64,000 nucleotides of DNA from a virus. Within the stretch, counting starts at the first letter, position 1; every line of letters begins with the position of its first letter. The DNA lies in IMG/VR virus record IMGVR_UViG_3300022920_000002, positions 1 through 64,000 of that record; one strand, given 5' to 3'. Positions 7,591-16,924 of this stretch are shown piece by piece. The notes below the pieces were generated by a model that searched no databases, had not been told where the DNA came from, and saw only the letters and a program-made list of their open reading frames with translations. A program made the translations under genes and the position numbers.

Positions 7591-8778
7591 TTAAACTGCG
7601 TCTTGTGGACTTAGTGCGATCTTAAACTTTTCAATTCTAGCAGGTTCGTCTTTTATGAATACCGTAAGTATGTCATTTTTTCCTGCATTAGTATATTCAA
7701 GAGCATCTACTCTCATTTCTTGATCTTTTTGATAACCATCAGATTCTACTTTCATGGTAGCAACTACATAACCATCTTCAATATCTAAAATAGCTTCATT
7801 TTGTGTAGTAGTTAATATTTCAGAAATTCTTTTAATTTCAGATTTTAATAAGTTATCTGCAGCTTTAATATCTGGTAAGTTTCTATCAGCCTCTGCTAAT
7901 CTACCAACTTGGTCATGTAAAAAAGAAATCATCTCATTGTAAAGATTAATCTTCTCATTCTTAGCTGCTCTTCTTTCAACTAAAGATTCTAATAACTCTG
8001 AGTATAATTCTGTTACATCAGCTCCTGTATGTTCTGCAACATATTCTACTGCAGCATCGGCTAATAATTTTTGGAATTTCTCAATCTTAGTATCTTCGTT
8101 TCTTCTATAAACAAAAGCATTGTTTTCTGCTTTCATAGATACAACTGTAAGCTGGTCTTTAGTAGACGCTTCTACAAAATCTAAAACTTTATATGCTTCA
8201 AAGTTTTTAGCAGCAGTTTCAAGTAGATTAAAAATAGACTTGTCTTCATATTTAATATACGCAGCTGAAAATACAGCTTCAGATAACGGGAGACTTCCTA
8301 ATGCTAATTCAATGTTACCAGCAAAAAATGCGTTTGATTCTTTTACATAAGTAAACTGTATTGCAATTGAAGATGCTTTAGTTTCATTTAATTCAGAAGT
8401 AGTTAATTCTATTTCTTTAGCTAATGTGATTAAGCCATTACCTTTTTTATTTGCTAATCTAAGGTTTTTAGCTGATTCGTTTAAAAACGATAATTTTTCG
8501 TTTAAGCTAGTAAGCTTATCGAAATTTTCTAAAGCATTTTCTTCAATCTTAGTTACAACATTTTTGCTGTTATAGTCATAGTAAAAAGAAATGCTATTTT
8601 CGTTTATTGTAAATAAATTATTAGCAGCAACTAGTGCATTAAACACGTCGTTAGTTTCATTAACAGTTTCTATATGAGATCCTGTTACTTTAAAATCTGT
8701 TCCAGCAACGTGGAAGATATGGCCTTGGCCATGTTCCATTATTGGTGAAATGATTTTATTGTTTTTTAAATTTGCCAT
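7591..8778 (-). CDS. Hypothetical late protein, possibly head-related
   Basis: The 395-residue protein begins MANLKNNKIISPIMEHGQGH and is rich in Ala, Glu, Asn and Lys, with a long helical region (about 255-330, containing paired NEK and LNE segments). Several (I/L)NE sites compatible with prohead protease cleavage occur (for example LNE at about residues 93 and 100), but such triplets are common in this composition. It is bracketed by a terminator downstream and a GATATATAC element upstream, so it is a single-gene late unit inside the head/neck module. I do not recognise the family. Confidence 0.7.
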   Translation of the reverse strand: MANLKNNKIISPIMEHGQGHIFHVAGTDFKVTGSHIETVNETNDVFNALVAANNLFTINENSISFYYDYNSKNVVTKIEENALENFDKLTSLNEKLSFLNESAKNLRLANKKGNGLITLAKEIELTTSELNETKASSIAIQFTYVKESNAFFAGNIELALGSLPLSEAVFSAAYIKYEDKSIFNLLETAAKNFEAYKVLDFVEASTKDQLTVVSMKAENNAFVYRRNEDTKIEKFQKLLADAAVEYVAEHTGADVTELYSELLESLVERRAAKNEKINLYNEMISFLHDQVGRLAEADRNLPDIKAADNLLKSEIKRISEILTTTQNEAILDIEDGYVVATMKVESDGYQKDQEMRVDALEYTNAGKNDILTVFIKDEPARIEKFKIALSPQDAV

Positions 8779-8803
8779 CTTGGTTGTTTTATTTTCTATA
8801 TTA

Positions 8804-8812
8804 GTATATATC
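8804..8812 (-). promoter_or_regulatory. Late-promoter-like element GATATATAC
   Basis: The minus strand reads GATATATAC 25 bases upstream of the ATG at 8778, in the gap after the gp15-like gene. It differs from the common form only in the last base. Confidence 0.45.
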
Positions 8813-8822
8813 AGTTAAATTT

Positions 8823-9896
8823 TTAATCTATTTTACCTCCGAATGGATAGTCTCTTCCTGTAACATTATATTGATCTCCAAGCATAGAATTATCATCTTC
8901 TGATTTAGCGTCTGTTGACGACGGGCCGTTCTTAATTGTAAACATTCTATTAGACTGTTTTCTTCTTTTAGAAACTCTTTTAATTTGAGATTCTGTTGTT
9001 TGTTCTTGACCTAAAGTACCTATAACATCTGGATGTGAACAATCTTTACCATCTTCTACTTTTATCCATTCAGTTCCATTAGACTCCCATTTTGAAGGAT
9101 GGTAGCTATCATAATATACATTAGGTGTCATGGCAGGATCTAAGAATCCATTAGGATTTCCATAGTCGCCACATGTAGCATTAGCATACGTAGTTCTAGT
9201 GAATTTTCTATAAGTATCTTCTTCAAAATCAAATGAGGGTACGAATGAATTAATTTCTAAACTAAAAGTAATTTTATGATTTGCTTTATCATCAAATGAA
9301 TATTCAACAGGTCTTTCTTGTGAATAATCATCAGGCATCATATACTCAGATGAAATTCTATAAGTTCCTTCTTCTAAATGACCAGCATCTATATTATAGA
9401 AATTAGCCTTATACATTTTCTTTACAATAGATTCAGTAACTTTAAATAGATCTAATTGGCTTGATACTATTATTTCAATATCAACTCCTATTACACATGG
9501 AATCATTTCAAATTCGGCTACATAGCCTTCCATTAAGCCATCTTCGTTCATCATCGAATATTGACCCATGTTTCTTTTATTAACTAGCTTACCAGGATCT
9601 ACAGCAAACGATGTTAGGTTTACAATACCTCTTGGTACTTTATCGTAATTACCATCTGCAAACTGACCATCAGGATCACATCCAGGGCCATTTACATTTG
9701 AAAATAGAAAAGCATCTTTTAAAAAGTTTTCATCTCCAGATACTGCATAAAAGAAGGGTACATCAACAACAACTCTCTCGTCATTGCTAATTTGTCTAAA
9801 AAAACTCAGTTTACTATTGAGGTCTGCTAAGAGTCCAACAACAATGTGTCTGATAACTGAATCGTCTTTATTAAATTTTAAATTATATGTTGCCAT
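8823..9896 (-). CDS. 15: Tail sheath stabiliser/completion protein candidate (T4 gp15-like)
   Basis: T4 gp15 caps the contractile tail. This 357-residue protein shares the layout by eye: an opening helix (SVIRHIVVGLLADLNSKLSFFRQ), then VVVDVPFFYAVSG (T4 FIRVPITYAS), PRGIVNLTSFAVDPGKL (T4 PRINLHLVDFSYN), a strand-helix pair FEMIPCVIGVDIEIIVSSQLDLFKVTESIVKKM (T4 PIKMIYELSIFTRYEDDMFQIVEQIL), and KITFSLEINSFVPSFDFEEDTYRKFTRTTY (T4 IEWSLTFEVNGWMYPPVDD...IRTTY). It is about 85 residues longer than T4 gp15, mostly in a polar, Cys-containing C-terminal extension. Assignment is by pattern. Confidence 0.65.
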   Translation of the reverse strand: MATYNLKFNKDDSVIRHIVVGLLADLNSKLSFFRQISNDERVVVDVPFFYAVSGDENFLKDAFLFSNVNGPGCDPDGQFADGNYDKVPRGIVNLTSFAVDPGKLVNKRNMGQYSMMNEDGLMEGYVAEFEMIPCVIGVDIEIIVSSQLDLFKVTESIVKKMYKANFYNIDAGHLEEGTYRISSEYMMPDDYSQERPVEYSFDDKANHKITFSLEINSFVPSFDFEEDTYRKFTRTTYANATCGDYGNPNGFLDPAMTPNVYYDSYHPSKWESNGTEWIKVEDGKDCSHPDVIGTLGQEQTTESQIKRVSKRRKQSNRMFTIKNGPSSTDAKSEDDNSMLGDQYNVTGRDYPFGGKID

Positions 9897-9899
9897 AGA

Positions 9900-9908
9900 G
9901 TATATATC
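9900..9908 (-). promoter_or_regulatory. GATATATAC element abutting the gp15-like start
   Basis: The minus strand reads GATATATACTCTATG, with the element three bases from the ATG at 9896. It is spaced like the 4400-4408 site and has the same ambiguity between leaderless promoter and some other role. Confidence 0.4.
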
Positions 9909-9914
9909 ACTCTA

Positions 9915-11585
9915 TTAATCTATGTTCTCTATCGTGAATTTAGAGAATCCATTTTCTCGATATATTTCAATCTTCTTGTCAAAAATTTCATGTGGTAATA
10001 CCGAGTGATTAATTACGAATGTATTTATTTCATGTTCCTTAATTACTTGATTTAAAATCTTCAATATATTGTAAACACCATCATGGTCTACTGAAGACAA
10101 TAACTCATCTAAGAACAATAAGTTTAATTGTGGGAATCTTAATTTTAAGATTTTAATGATTGCAATAATTACAATAAAGTCTGCTTTCTTACGCTCACCT
10201 GTTGAAAGTGTCATTGGATTAATATCTTCACCTAGGTGATTAATAATACAATTAAACTTCTCATCAAACCTAATATGGAATTGCAAGTGCATCGTTTGTG
10301 CCATTGCAGCTATATTAGTATTAAGTCCTGGTAGAATAGTTTTTACTGCAAGATTCTTTACTCCATCCTCACCTAAGATATTTTCTACAACTTCCATAAA
10401 ATTATAGTCTGCATTTAAGGTATCTTTACTTGTAGATTTAGCAGCCTCTTTTTCTTCAAATTCTGTAATAAGATTTCTTAAGTGGTCAAAGTCTGAACCT
10501 TCTGGAGTATCTTTTAATTTAACGAGTTCTCCTTTAAGTCCTCGCATTGTTACTTTGTTATCTGAGATCTGACCCTCTAGTTCTAGCTTAGTCTCTCTTG
10601 CTGTAATTACTTTTTCTTGTAATTCATCCATCTCAGCCTTAATTGATTTAATCTGATCTGTACTCGATTCTATCTTATCTGCAAATTCTACTTTCTGAGT
10701 TTTGTGCCAATCTGAAGTTAACTTAGTTTCACATGTTGGGCAATGTCCACTTTCATATAACTCTAACTTCTTATTTAGATAATCAATCTCTCTTTTAATA
10801 TCTCCAGCCTCTGTGCGCTTTTCGTTATATTGAGTATTGAAGGTATTCATTGCACCCTCTTCTTTTTTACGATTAGCATCAATATCTAATACCACTTCAT
10901 GAAGAGCTACTAGCTCATCTTTTAATTCTTGGATCTTAGATTTATTTACATTTTTAGATTCTTCTAACAGAGTATTTAGTTTACCTCTAACAGATCCAAT
11001 TGAATTCATTATCTCATTTAACTCAGCATCAAAAGCATCAATATCAAATTTAATATCTCTACGTTCGTCTTTGATTTGCTTTTGCATATCATTAAGAATA
11101 GAGAAGCCAAACATTCTATCAATAATTTGTTTCTTATCTGAATTGTTCATAGTTAAAAATGACTTAAAGTCATTTACCGATAGAATAATTATATTTTTAA
11201 ATACGTGGTATGGAATACCGAATACTTCATCTTCTAAATATTCTTGTACAGATTTTTTACCAGCTTTATCAAATTCAACCCCATTAATTAAGACGCTAAA
11301 TCTACTTGGAGCAATGCCCCTTTCTATTTCTATCTTCATAGTACCGCATTGTAAACCAATTTTTACATGAAGTTCTTTATTAATACGATTAGGTAGATCT
11401 GCTAATTTTACACCTTCTACTTTTCCATATAGGCCATAAATAATAGCGTTGGCAATAGTAGTTTTACCATGACCATTTTTACCTAGAGTCAAAAATAACT
11501 CAGAAGTATCTTGCTTAAATTCTATCCTCTGTACTTGATTCCCATAAGAAGCAAAGTTCTTAAACTCAATATAGTCTATTCTCAT
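9915..11585 (-). CDS. 46: Recombination exonuclease subunit (T4 gp46/SbcC/Rad50-like)
   Basis: At 556 residues it matches T4 gp46 (560). It is the ATPase partner of gp47 in degrading DNA ends for recombination-dependent replication. Visible motifs: Walker A GKNGHGKT (35-42), a coiled-coil arm on both sides of a CPTC zinc hook (Cys282, Cys285), ABC signature LSTGERKK, and Walker B LLFLDELLSSVD near the C-terminus. The start at 11585 shares one base with the gp47 stop, so the two are translationally coupled. Confidence 0.95.
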   Translation of the reverse strand: MRIDYIEFKNFASYGNQVQRIEFKQDTSELFLTLGKNGHGKTTIANAIIYGLYGKVEGVKLADLPNRINKELHVKIGLQCGTMKIEIERGIAPSRFSVLINGVEFDKAGKKSVQEYLEDEVFGIPYHVFKNIIILSVNDFKSFLTMNNSDKKQIIDRMFGFSILNDMQKQIKDERRDIKFDIDAFDAELNEIMNSIGSVRGKLNTLLEESKNVNKSKIQELKDELVALHEVVLDIDANRKKEEGAMNTFNTQYNEKRTEAGDIKREIDYLNKKLELYESGHCPTCETKLTSDWHKTQKVEFADKIESSTDQIKSIKAEMDELQEKVITARETKLELEGQISDNKVTMRGLKGELVKLKDTPEGSDFDHLRNLITEFEEKEAAKSTSKDTLNADYNFMEVVENILGEDGVKNLAVKTILPGLNTNIAAMAQTMHLQFHIRFDEKFNCIINHLGEDINPMTLSTGERKKADFIVIIAIIKILKLRFPQLNLLFLDELLSSVDHDGVYNILKILNQVIKEHEINTFVINHSVLPHEIFDKKIEIYRENGFSKFTIENID

Positions 11586-12700
11586 TATTTGTCGGTGTCA
11601 TAATTGTACGCACATTGGGTATACAATTGTTTTAACTTGCTCTTTAGTCTTATCGTTAAATCATCATCTTGTTTCATACTGTCAATATACATATTGCAAA
11701 GATTAAGAATATTGTAGTTCTTATACATCTCTTCAATTTCATCTATATCATAAAAGTCTTTATCAATATATGAATCTTCTTCGTAAATATTTGGTTCTAG
11801 CTTTCTAGATATATGTTGAATTTCATTAACCAGCTGGCTCAATGCATTAGTTGTGGCGATTTGCGACGGTACGAATAGATCTACAAAGTTATTTCTTATT
11901 TGCTCCTTAAACTTGCCGAGAGGCATATCATATAGCGCTTTAATATTATATCTTAAGAACTTAGGAGAATCATTATTCTCAAAGAAAGTTTCTTCCATCG
12001 TTTCTAGATTAACCATATCAAATCCTTTTGGATTATCTCGATCTGATCTAGTTAATTGGTATGGTACACCGACCATTAATAATTTACCGCGTTCTTGTCT
12101 AAAGTGAATATGTCCACTATAAACCCTCATATACTTATCGTAGATATTAGAATCAGTACCGTGCTCATTTTTAACTTTAGCATTAAGGTAAATACCTCTA
12201 ACTTCTGAGTGGCAATATACTATATCTGCTTGTGGATAATTTGCTAATGTTTCTGTTTCATGTTCTGCATCTCTTCTCCATGGCATTAGTAAAACATTTT
12301 TACCGGACCAGTTTAAAAGTTCTGGCTCTTTGTAAACTTGTACATTAGGAATCCATTTTAAACTATCAATTGATGAGATGTCATTAGATTTCTTAGCCCA
12401 AATATCATGGTTACCACATATTACATAACATGGTAGAATCTGACCTAGTCTTTCAAATAGATCTACTGCGTAGCTTAAGACTTTAATATTAATAGATTGT
12501 CTATTATCAAAAGTATCTCCTACTTGTACTAAAACATCACCAGGCTGTACCTGTGCTTTTAAGATAGGGATAAATGTGTTTTCAAAAAAGTCTTTTTGGA
12601 TATTCAGCCACTCGACTGAATTTGCTCTTACACCAAAGTGTAAGTCTCCAAGGACCCATACTCTCTTGGCTCCTTGTTTAATTACTTTGGGTTCAATCAT
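11585..12700 (-). CDS. 47: Recombination nuclease subunit (T4 gp47/SbcD/Mre11-like)
   Basis: A 371-residue calcineurin-like nuclease that pairs with gp46. Metal-binding motifs appear in order: GDLHFG (Asp19, His21), GDTFDNR (Asp62), GNHD (97-99), a CHSE segment and GHIHFR. It is slightly longer than T4 gp47 (339). The start codon follows immediately after the stop of the next upstream gene. Confidence 0.95.
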   Translation of the reverse strand: MIEPKVIKQGAKRVWVLGDLHFGVRANSVEWLNIQKDFFENTFIPILKAQVQPGDVLVQVGDTFDNRQSINIKVLSYAVDLFERLGQILPCYVICGNHDIWAKKSNDISSIDSLKWIPNVQVYKEPELLNWSGKNVLLMPWRRDAEHETETLANYPQADIVYCHSEVRGIYLNAKVKNEHGTDSNIYDKYMRVYSGHIHFRQERGKLLMVGVPYQLTRSDRDNPKGFDMVNLETMEETFFENNDSPKFLRYNIKALYDMPLGKFKEQIRNNFVDLFVPSQIATTNALSQLVNEIQHISRKLEPNIYEEDSYIDKDFYDIDEIEEMYKNYNILNLCNMYIDSMKQDDDLTIRLKSKLKQLYTQCAYNYDTDK

Positions 12701-13147
12701 TTAAAATAACTTTTTAATGTTCTTCTTTTCTAATATACCGGTTCTTAAATCTAATTCTTGGATTAGATCTTCTTTATATACATTTGATAGTGAACTATAA
12801 AATTTCACTGGTTTAATATCGAAGTAAACACACATTTCACTAAATATATCAATACGGCTAAACTTAGCTGCCATTTCATCTACGATATATCCATATACTT
12901 CATTAATATCATTTTTTCTAAGCTTGTTACATTTACCTTGTTCATCTACTTCGTTAAATACTTTAAATCTGGATAATCCAATTAGTTTATGGATTTTCCT
13001 AGCGATCATTTCAAAGTGTATCTTATCTTCTTCGTCTTGTGTATCTTTTACACTTGGATCTAATTCAAAACTAATGCTACCTAACTCAAACTCTGGAGTA
13101 TCAAAACTGTTGTTAAAAATTTTATCATTTTTCTTCTTTTTATACAT
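12701..13147 (-). CDS. Possible late-transcription coactivator (gp33-like), low certainty
   Basis: This 148-residue protein has a basic start and an acidic middle. Its C-terminal half, YIVDEMAAKFSRIDIFSEMC ... DIKPVKFYSSLSNVYKEDLIQEL, parallels in helix order the T4 gp33 segment KMVEEFGMSYLEATTAFLEENSIPETQFAKFI...IIEKIQSEA. The protein ends in a short hydrophobic tail (IKKLF), recalling the clamp-binding end of gp33 (LDFLL). gp33 links the clamp to late RNA polymerase and would fit a phage that also encodes gp55 and gp45. The resemblance is weak and unsupported by any search. Confidence 0.5.
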   Translation of the reverse strand: MYKKKKNDKIFNNSFDTPEFELGSISFELDPSVKDTQDEEDKIHFEMIARKIHKLIGLSRFKVFNEVDEQGKCNKLRKNDINEVYGYIVDEMAAKFSRIDIFSEMCVYFDIKPVKFYSSLSNVYKEDLIQELDLRTGILEKKNIKKLF

Positions 13148-13161
13148 ATTGTTGTGTTATT

Positions 13162-14478
13162 TTATATTGAATGAATATTTGAGTTGGACATCTCATGTGT
13201 TTCCTGTAACCTCATATAATTCCAATCAATATTTAGTTTACATTTTGTTCCCTTACCTTCACCATCTCTGATCTTTAATACCTTAAGCCAGTATTCTTGA
13301 TTAGCCCTCATTAAATCGTCTTGAATAATACCAAGCATTACATCTGCCGTATGGGAAAGTCCTGCAGATTCTGCTATGTCAGTCATAGTTATGTCCGATG
13401 CATTGTAGCCTGATCTTGTTATTTGGGTTGCGGTTACGATCAACCAGTCATTACGAATTCCCATAGCACGAAGGTCCTCTGCAATTTGCTTGATCTTCAT
13501 ATATGTATTCTCCGTATTTTGGTTACGATAATTAGCTAAAATGTTAATATAGTCAATTACAACGGCTCCCACTTTAATTTGTCTTTCCTCTTCAATTTGA
13601 TTTACATAAGCTTCAATATCTAGTACTGTAGCCTGTGATGTAGGAAACTGTTTTACAAATAGACTTCCAGGAGGATTAAATCCATCACCGACAGTTTCTA
13701 GTCTACGTTTAATATGTTCTTTATTCTTAGCTTTTTCTGCATATTCGTTAATGTTAACAGAAAGTAGATTAGCACCAATTCTTTTTACGAATTTATGTGC
13801 TGCCATCTCTGCAGTAACGACTACTGTATTAGTACCATTTTTTACGAAGTTTGCAGCATCGTTAGCTAAGTATATTGATTTTCCAATATTCTGTTCACCT
13901 GCATAAACAATTAAGTTACCACCTTTATCGTAACCTCCATTTAACATATCATCTAAGAAGTTATATCCTGTAGTTACCTTTTCAGTTTCTTTTTGGTCGT
14001 GAGCTTCCCAATCAAAGAAGTCTAGACCTAGATCTGAATTAAATGTTAGATTATTTCTATCATTAATAATACCTTTAACTTTAGCAACAATTGATTCTAC
14101 ATTTTCTGGAGTTACTTGTGTAGTTTTAATAAACTCAATAGTATCTGTAAAAGATGTATTAAAGGTTCTCCACTTAATCCATGATTCTGCAGTTGAAGTT
14201 AACCATTCTTCATCATATTGGTCTAAGTCAGTTTCAAATATCATGTTAAGGATATTTTCGCTAACTCTTTCTTTAGATTTAGGATGATTTTGAACAAGAA
14301 GAACTAATTGTTCTTTACTAGGAGTCTCATTAAATTTACCGTAAAATTTATTAGCTAAAAAGCTTAACGCATCTATTTCTTCTGATGTATAAAAGCCTGA
14401 TTTAATTGCCTGTAAATATTTTACCTTCTCTAATGATAGCCTAAAGAATATCTTTTCAAAATCTTGTCCGAATTGCAT
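13162..14478 (-). CDS. 41: Replicative DNA helicase (T4 gp41, DnaB-like)
   Basis: This 438-residue hexameric helicase (T4: 475) unwinds the fork and works with primase gp61. The N-terminal half is helical (primase-interacting in the family). The RecA-like core begins about residue 170 with GYNFLDDMLNGG, Walker A GEQNIGKS (194-201), VVVTAEMA, AVVIDYINIL (Walker B) and TATQITRSGYNASDITMTDIAES before the C-terminus. An acidic or poorly conserved tail follows. Confidence 0.93.
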   Translation of the reverse strand: MQFGQDFEKIFFRLSLEKVKYLQAIKSGFYTSEEIDALSFLANKFYGKFNETPSKEQLVLLVQNHPKSKERVSENILNMIFETDLDQYDEEWLTSTAESWIKWRTFNTSFTDTIEFIKTTQVTPENVESIVAKVKGIINDRNNLTFNSDLGLDFFDWEAHDQKETEKVTTGYNFLDDMLNGGYDKGGNLIVYAGEQNIGKSIYLANDAANFVKNGTNTVVVTAEMAAHKFVKRIGANLLSVNINEYAEKAKNKEHIKRRLETVGDGFNPPGSLFVKQFPTSQATVLDIEAYVNQIEEERQIKVGAVVIDYINILANYRNQNTENTYMKIKQIAEDLRAMGIRNDWLIVTATQITRSGYNASDITMTDIAESAGLSHTADVMLGIIQDDLMRANQEYWLKVLKIRDGEGKGTKCKLNIDWNYMRLQETHEMSNSNIHSI

Positions 14479-14491
14479 ATTGTATGTTTAG

Positions 14492-15070
14492 TTATTCTAT
14501 GGTTAAATCTCCGTTTGTTTTCGCGTATGGCTCTTGATTCCATAAGTTGATAGCGATTGCACGTCTTGTGCCGCTTAATACTCTATTAACCATGTGCTGG
14601 TCTTGTCCGGCATTAAATATAATAAGTCTATTAGGTTTTGCTTTTACTACCTCTGGTGTAGACTCAGGGCCATCTGTAAAGATTGCAAGTTCACCACCTT
14701 CAAAGTCTTGCCCTGCTGGATAGTATACACTACCGATTGATGGCGTAAGTATTTCTCCAGTCTTATCAAACCATGCTTCGTCCTTATCAAAGTGCATTGG
14801 TAATTTATCATCCCATTCTGTATCTACACTATCTGAAGTTTGAAAACCTGTCCAGTATTCAAAACCGGCAACATGTAATATACTAGATATTGGGCAACGA
14901 TCTCCCCATGCATATTTTATTATCTCTTTAACTGTATTATCAGCAGGAGAATCCCACCAGCCTCCGTACCATTTATATACGCCTGGATCTTTAAAGATCT
15001 CTGCTTTATTTAGTTCTATTTCTGCTAATAGTTTTTCGTCTTCTATAAAATTGTCAAATACTGCTATCAT
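14492..15070 (-). CDS. 2-oxoglutarate/Fe(II)-dependent dioxygenase (prolyl-4-hydroxylase type)
   Basis: The 192 residues carry the double-stranded beta-helix signature: HxD in MHFDKDEAW (His93, Asp95), GGELAIF, distal His159 in GQDQHMVNRV, and Arg169/170 in GTRRAIAINLW, which would bind 2-oxoglutarate. Such oxygenases are frequent in T4-like phages of aquatic hosts, but their substrate (protein or nucleic acid) is usually unknown. It lies between helicase and uvsX genes and overlaps the next gene by four bases, so it is expressed with the replication genes. Confidence 0.88.
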   Translation of the reverse strand: MIAVFDNFIEDEKLLAEIELNKAEIFKDPGVYKWYGGWWDSPADNTVKEIIKYAWGDRCPISSILHVAGFEYWTGFQTSDSVDTEWDDKLPMHFDKDEAWFDKTGEILTPSIGSVYYPAGQDFEGGELAIFTDGPESTPEVVKAKPNRLIIFNAGQDQHMVNRVLSGTRRAIAINLWNQEPYAKTNGDLTIE

Positions 15071-15366
15071 TCGAATGGATTTTGTATTATTTTAAAAGCC
15101 TCTTTGCCAGGCTCGTCACTTGTTTGTTCGCATAAACCCAATGTAACTAATTCTTTTGCAGATTCTAATATTTTGTTATGATCTGATTCTGGAAATCTAT
15201 AAGTTTTTAATGCGTGGAATGTAAAGCTACCTTTATATCTGTCTGGGTTTCTATTACATAATTTTACTTCAGCTTGTAAAACATCTAATGCGGTTGGATA
15301 ATCTGGTAAATCTTTTTCTATCCCTAGGATATACTTGATTGGCAGCTTATCTTTATTCAACTTCAC
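15067..15366 (-). CDS. Hypothetical protein
   Basis: A 99-residue protein of mixed composition overlaps the uvsX stop (14 bases) and the oxygenase start (4 bases), which supports it being real. The middle (YPTALDVLQAEVKLC ... HNKILESAKELVTLGLCEQ) may form a helical, winged-helix-like unit. I do not recognise the family. Confidence 0.7.
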   Translation of the reverse strand: MKLNKDKLPIKYILGIEKDLPDYPTALDVLQAEVKLCNRNPDRYKGSFTFHALKTYRFPESDHNKILESAKELVTLGLCEQTSDEPGKEAFKIIQNPFE

Positions 15367-16468
15367 CTAGTTCTATTAGCTCGTCTATATCAAGTTCTCT
15401 GTGTTCCGTACTGTAATTAAATAGAGGCTGAATTTTCTTTTCAATTTTTTGTAGGATTTCTTGAGTAAAGACTTTATCTGTAAAGAATTCTGAGTTTGAT
15501 ACAGTTTCATCAAGGTGTTTACAAATCCAACCCCTTGCAGTAGCCTTAGGTGTTTTTGTTCCGTCCTTTTCAACTAGACCTTTTGCAATACCAATATCTT
15601 CCCAGTCAATATATTGTTCTAGGCCGACAAATCTATTCATACCTTCTGTAAAGTGTAAATGGAATTTAATTGGATGTGGTTTTGCAAATCTGTTTTTATT
15701 TGGTTTTGCAGTTACAATAATACCAGTCTTTTCACCGCCCTCTTTAAGTTGTGCCTTACCTAAGAATAGAACAATTGATGCTGCATATTCTGGTCCAGTT
15801 CCTCCACCTGCTACTGCCTGTGAAATAAATGATTGTGTTTGGTATGTGTGATTTGTAAATAGAAATGGAATCTTTAAATCAGCCAGAGGCGTCATAATAA
15901 TTCTAAAGATAGACTTTAGGATCTTAGCCCTAGTCATATCTGATTTTTCAGAACCTGTTTTAGCATCATCAATTTCTTTATTAGTTGCTAAGTTACCTGC
16001 AGAATCTAAGATAATCATTACTTTAGGTGTTTGACCGCCAGCTCTTTTTACCTCTTGCATTTTAGCAGTAATTGTAGTTACAGATTGACGAAAGTCTTGT
16101 ACTGTATTAACTGGTTGGTAATTTACTTTAGTAGTATCAATGCCAAACTTCTTCATTAATTCTCTATCGACTGCTGCTTCTGAATCATAAAAGATAACAC
16201 TATAACCCATGTCTATAGCACGAACAATGGAGTTTAATATTAAATATGTTTTTCCTGTTCCTGATGGTCCTGCGATTGAACAAGATCTGTTGTTTGGCCA
16301 ACCATTAAATAAGGATCCGCTTACACATGCGTTTAAGTGGTAGTTACCCGTATCAATCCATTCTGTAACCTCACTAAAATTAGAATGTTCCATAACGGAA
16401 CCTAACGGATTAAGGTCCGCTAATTCTTTATTAATGTCATCGAAACTAAATTCTTTCTTTTTTGCCAT
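15353..16468 (-). CDS. uvsX: RecA-like recombinase UvsX
   Basis: The 371-residue protein (T4 UvsX: 391) carries Walker A GPSGTGKT (67-74), a YDSEAAVDRELMKKFGID segment, Walker B VMIILDSAGNLATNKE, and the loop region FTNHTYQTQSFISQAVAGGGTGPEYAASI followed by basic KPNKNRFAKPHPI, all in RecA/UvsX order. It pairs strands and, with UvsY (40656-41078) and gp32, drives recombination-dependent replication. The acidic C-terminus is typical of the family. Confidence 0.95.
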   Translation of the reverse strand: MAKKKEFSFDDINKELADLNPLGSVMEHSNFSEVTEWIDTGNYHLNACVSGSLFNGWPNNRSCSIAGPSGTGKTYLILNSIVRAIDMGYSVIFYDSEAAVDRELMKKFGIDTTKVNYQPVNTVQDFRQSVTTITAKMQEVKRAGGQTPKVMIILDSAGNLATNKEIDDAKTGSEKSDMTRAKILKSIFRIIMTPLADLKIPFLFTNHTYQTQSFISQAVAGGGTGPEYAASIVLFLGKAQLKEGGEKTGIIVTAKPNKNRFAKPHPIKFHLHFTEGMNRFVGLEQYIDWEDIGIAKGLVEKDGTKTPKATARGWICKHLDETVSNSEFFTDKVFTQEILQKIEKKIQPLFNYSTEHRELDIDELIELGEVE

Positions 16469-16515
16469 TGTATTATTTTTGTTTATTATTATATGGTAAG
16501 ATGCTATATAGTTTC

Positions 16516-16725
16516 CTAGACTTTATCTAGTACATTATCATCTCCAAATTCTTCTTTTTCCTTAGCTCTAAGCTCTGTTAGTTCTTTCGTTAAAAGGGTA
16601 GCCCTTTCTGATAGACTATCAATATTAATTTGAATATCAGCTAATCCATGTAGAATTCTCTGATATTCTCTAATATACTTTTGTTGGCCTTTAGGAAGGT
16701 CTTCTATATTAATTGAGTTCTCCAT
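16516..16725 (-). CDS. Small coiled-coil hypothetical protein
   Basis: A 69-residue protein, mostly one predicted helix with a heptad pattern (ILHGLADIQINIDSLSERATLLTKELTELRAKEKEEF). Its start overlaps the stop of the next upstream small gene by one base. Function unknown. Confidence 0.65.
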   Translation of the reverse strand: MENSINIEDLPKGQQKYIREYQRILHGLADIQINIDSLSERATLLTKELTELRAKEKEEFGDDNVLDKV

Positions 16726-16919
16726 TAATCGTAACCTAATACTGCATCATCTCTGATATCTTCATCAAAGATATTTAATTGTCCTGGTAATTGCTCTCCT
16801 GCAATTTCTTGACTTTGAGCCTTTTTCATTTGCCAAACAAGTGCTCTAACTTTGTTACCAAGCTCCATGTCGTTTGGGTTTTCGTTTGCTAATATGTATA
16901 ATGTGTCTTTTAATTCCAT
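16725..16919 (-). CDS. Small hypothetical protein
   Basis: A 64-residue protein lies six bases downstream of the polymerase C-terminal gene and shares a base with the following gene. Its first half is helical (KVRALVWQMKKAQSQEIAG). QLNIFDEDI resembles the short hydrophobic QxxIF-type clamp-binding peptides, which may be chance. Family not recognised. Confidence 0.62.
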   Translation of the reverse strand: MELKDTLYILANENPNDMELGNKVRALVWQMKKAQSQEIAGEQLPGQLNIFDEDIRDDAVLGYD

Positions 16920-16924
16920 GTTGT

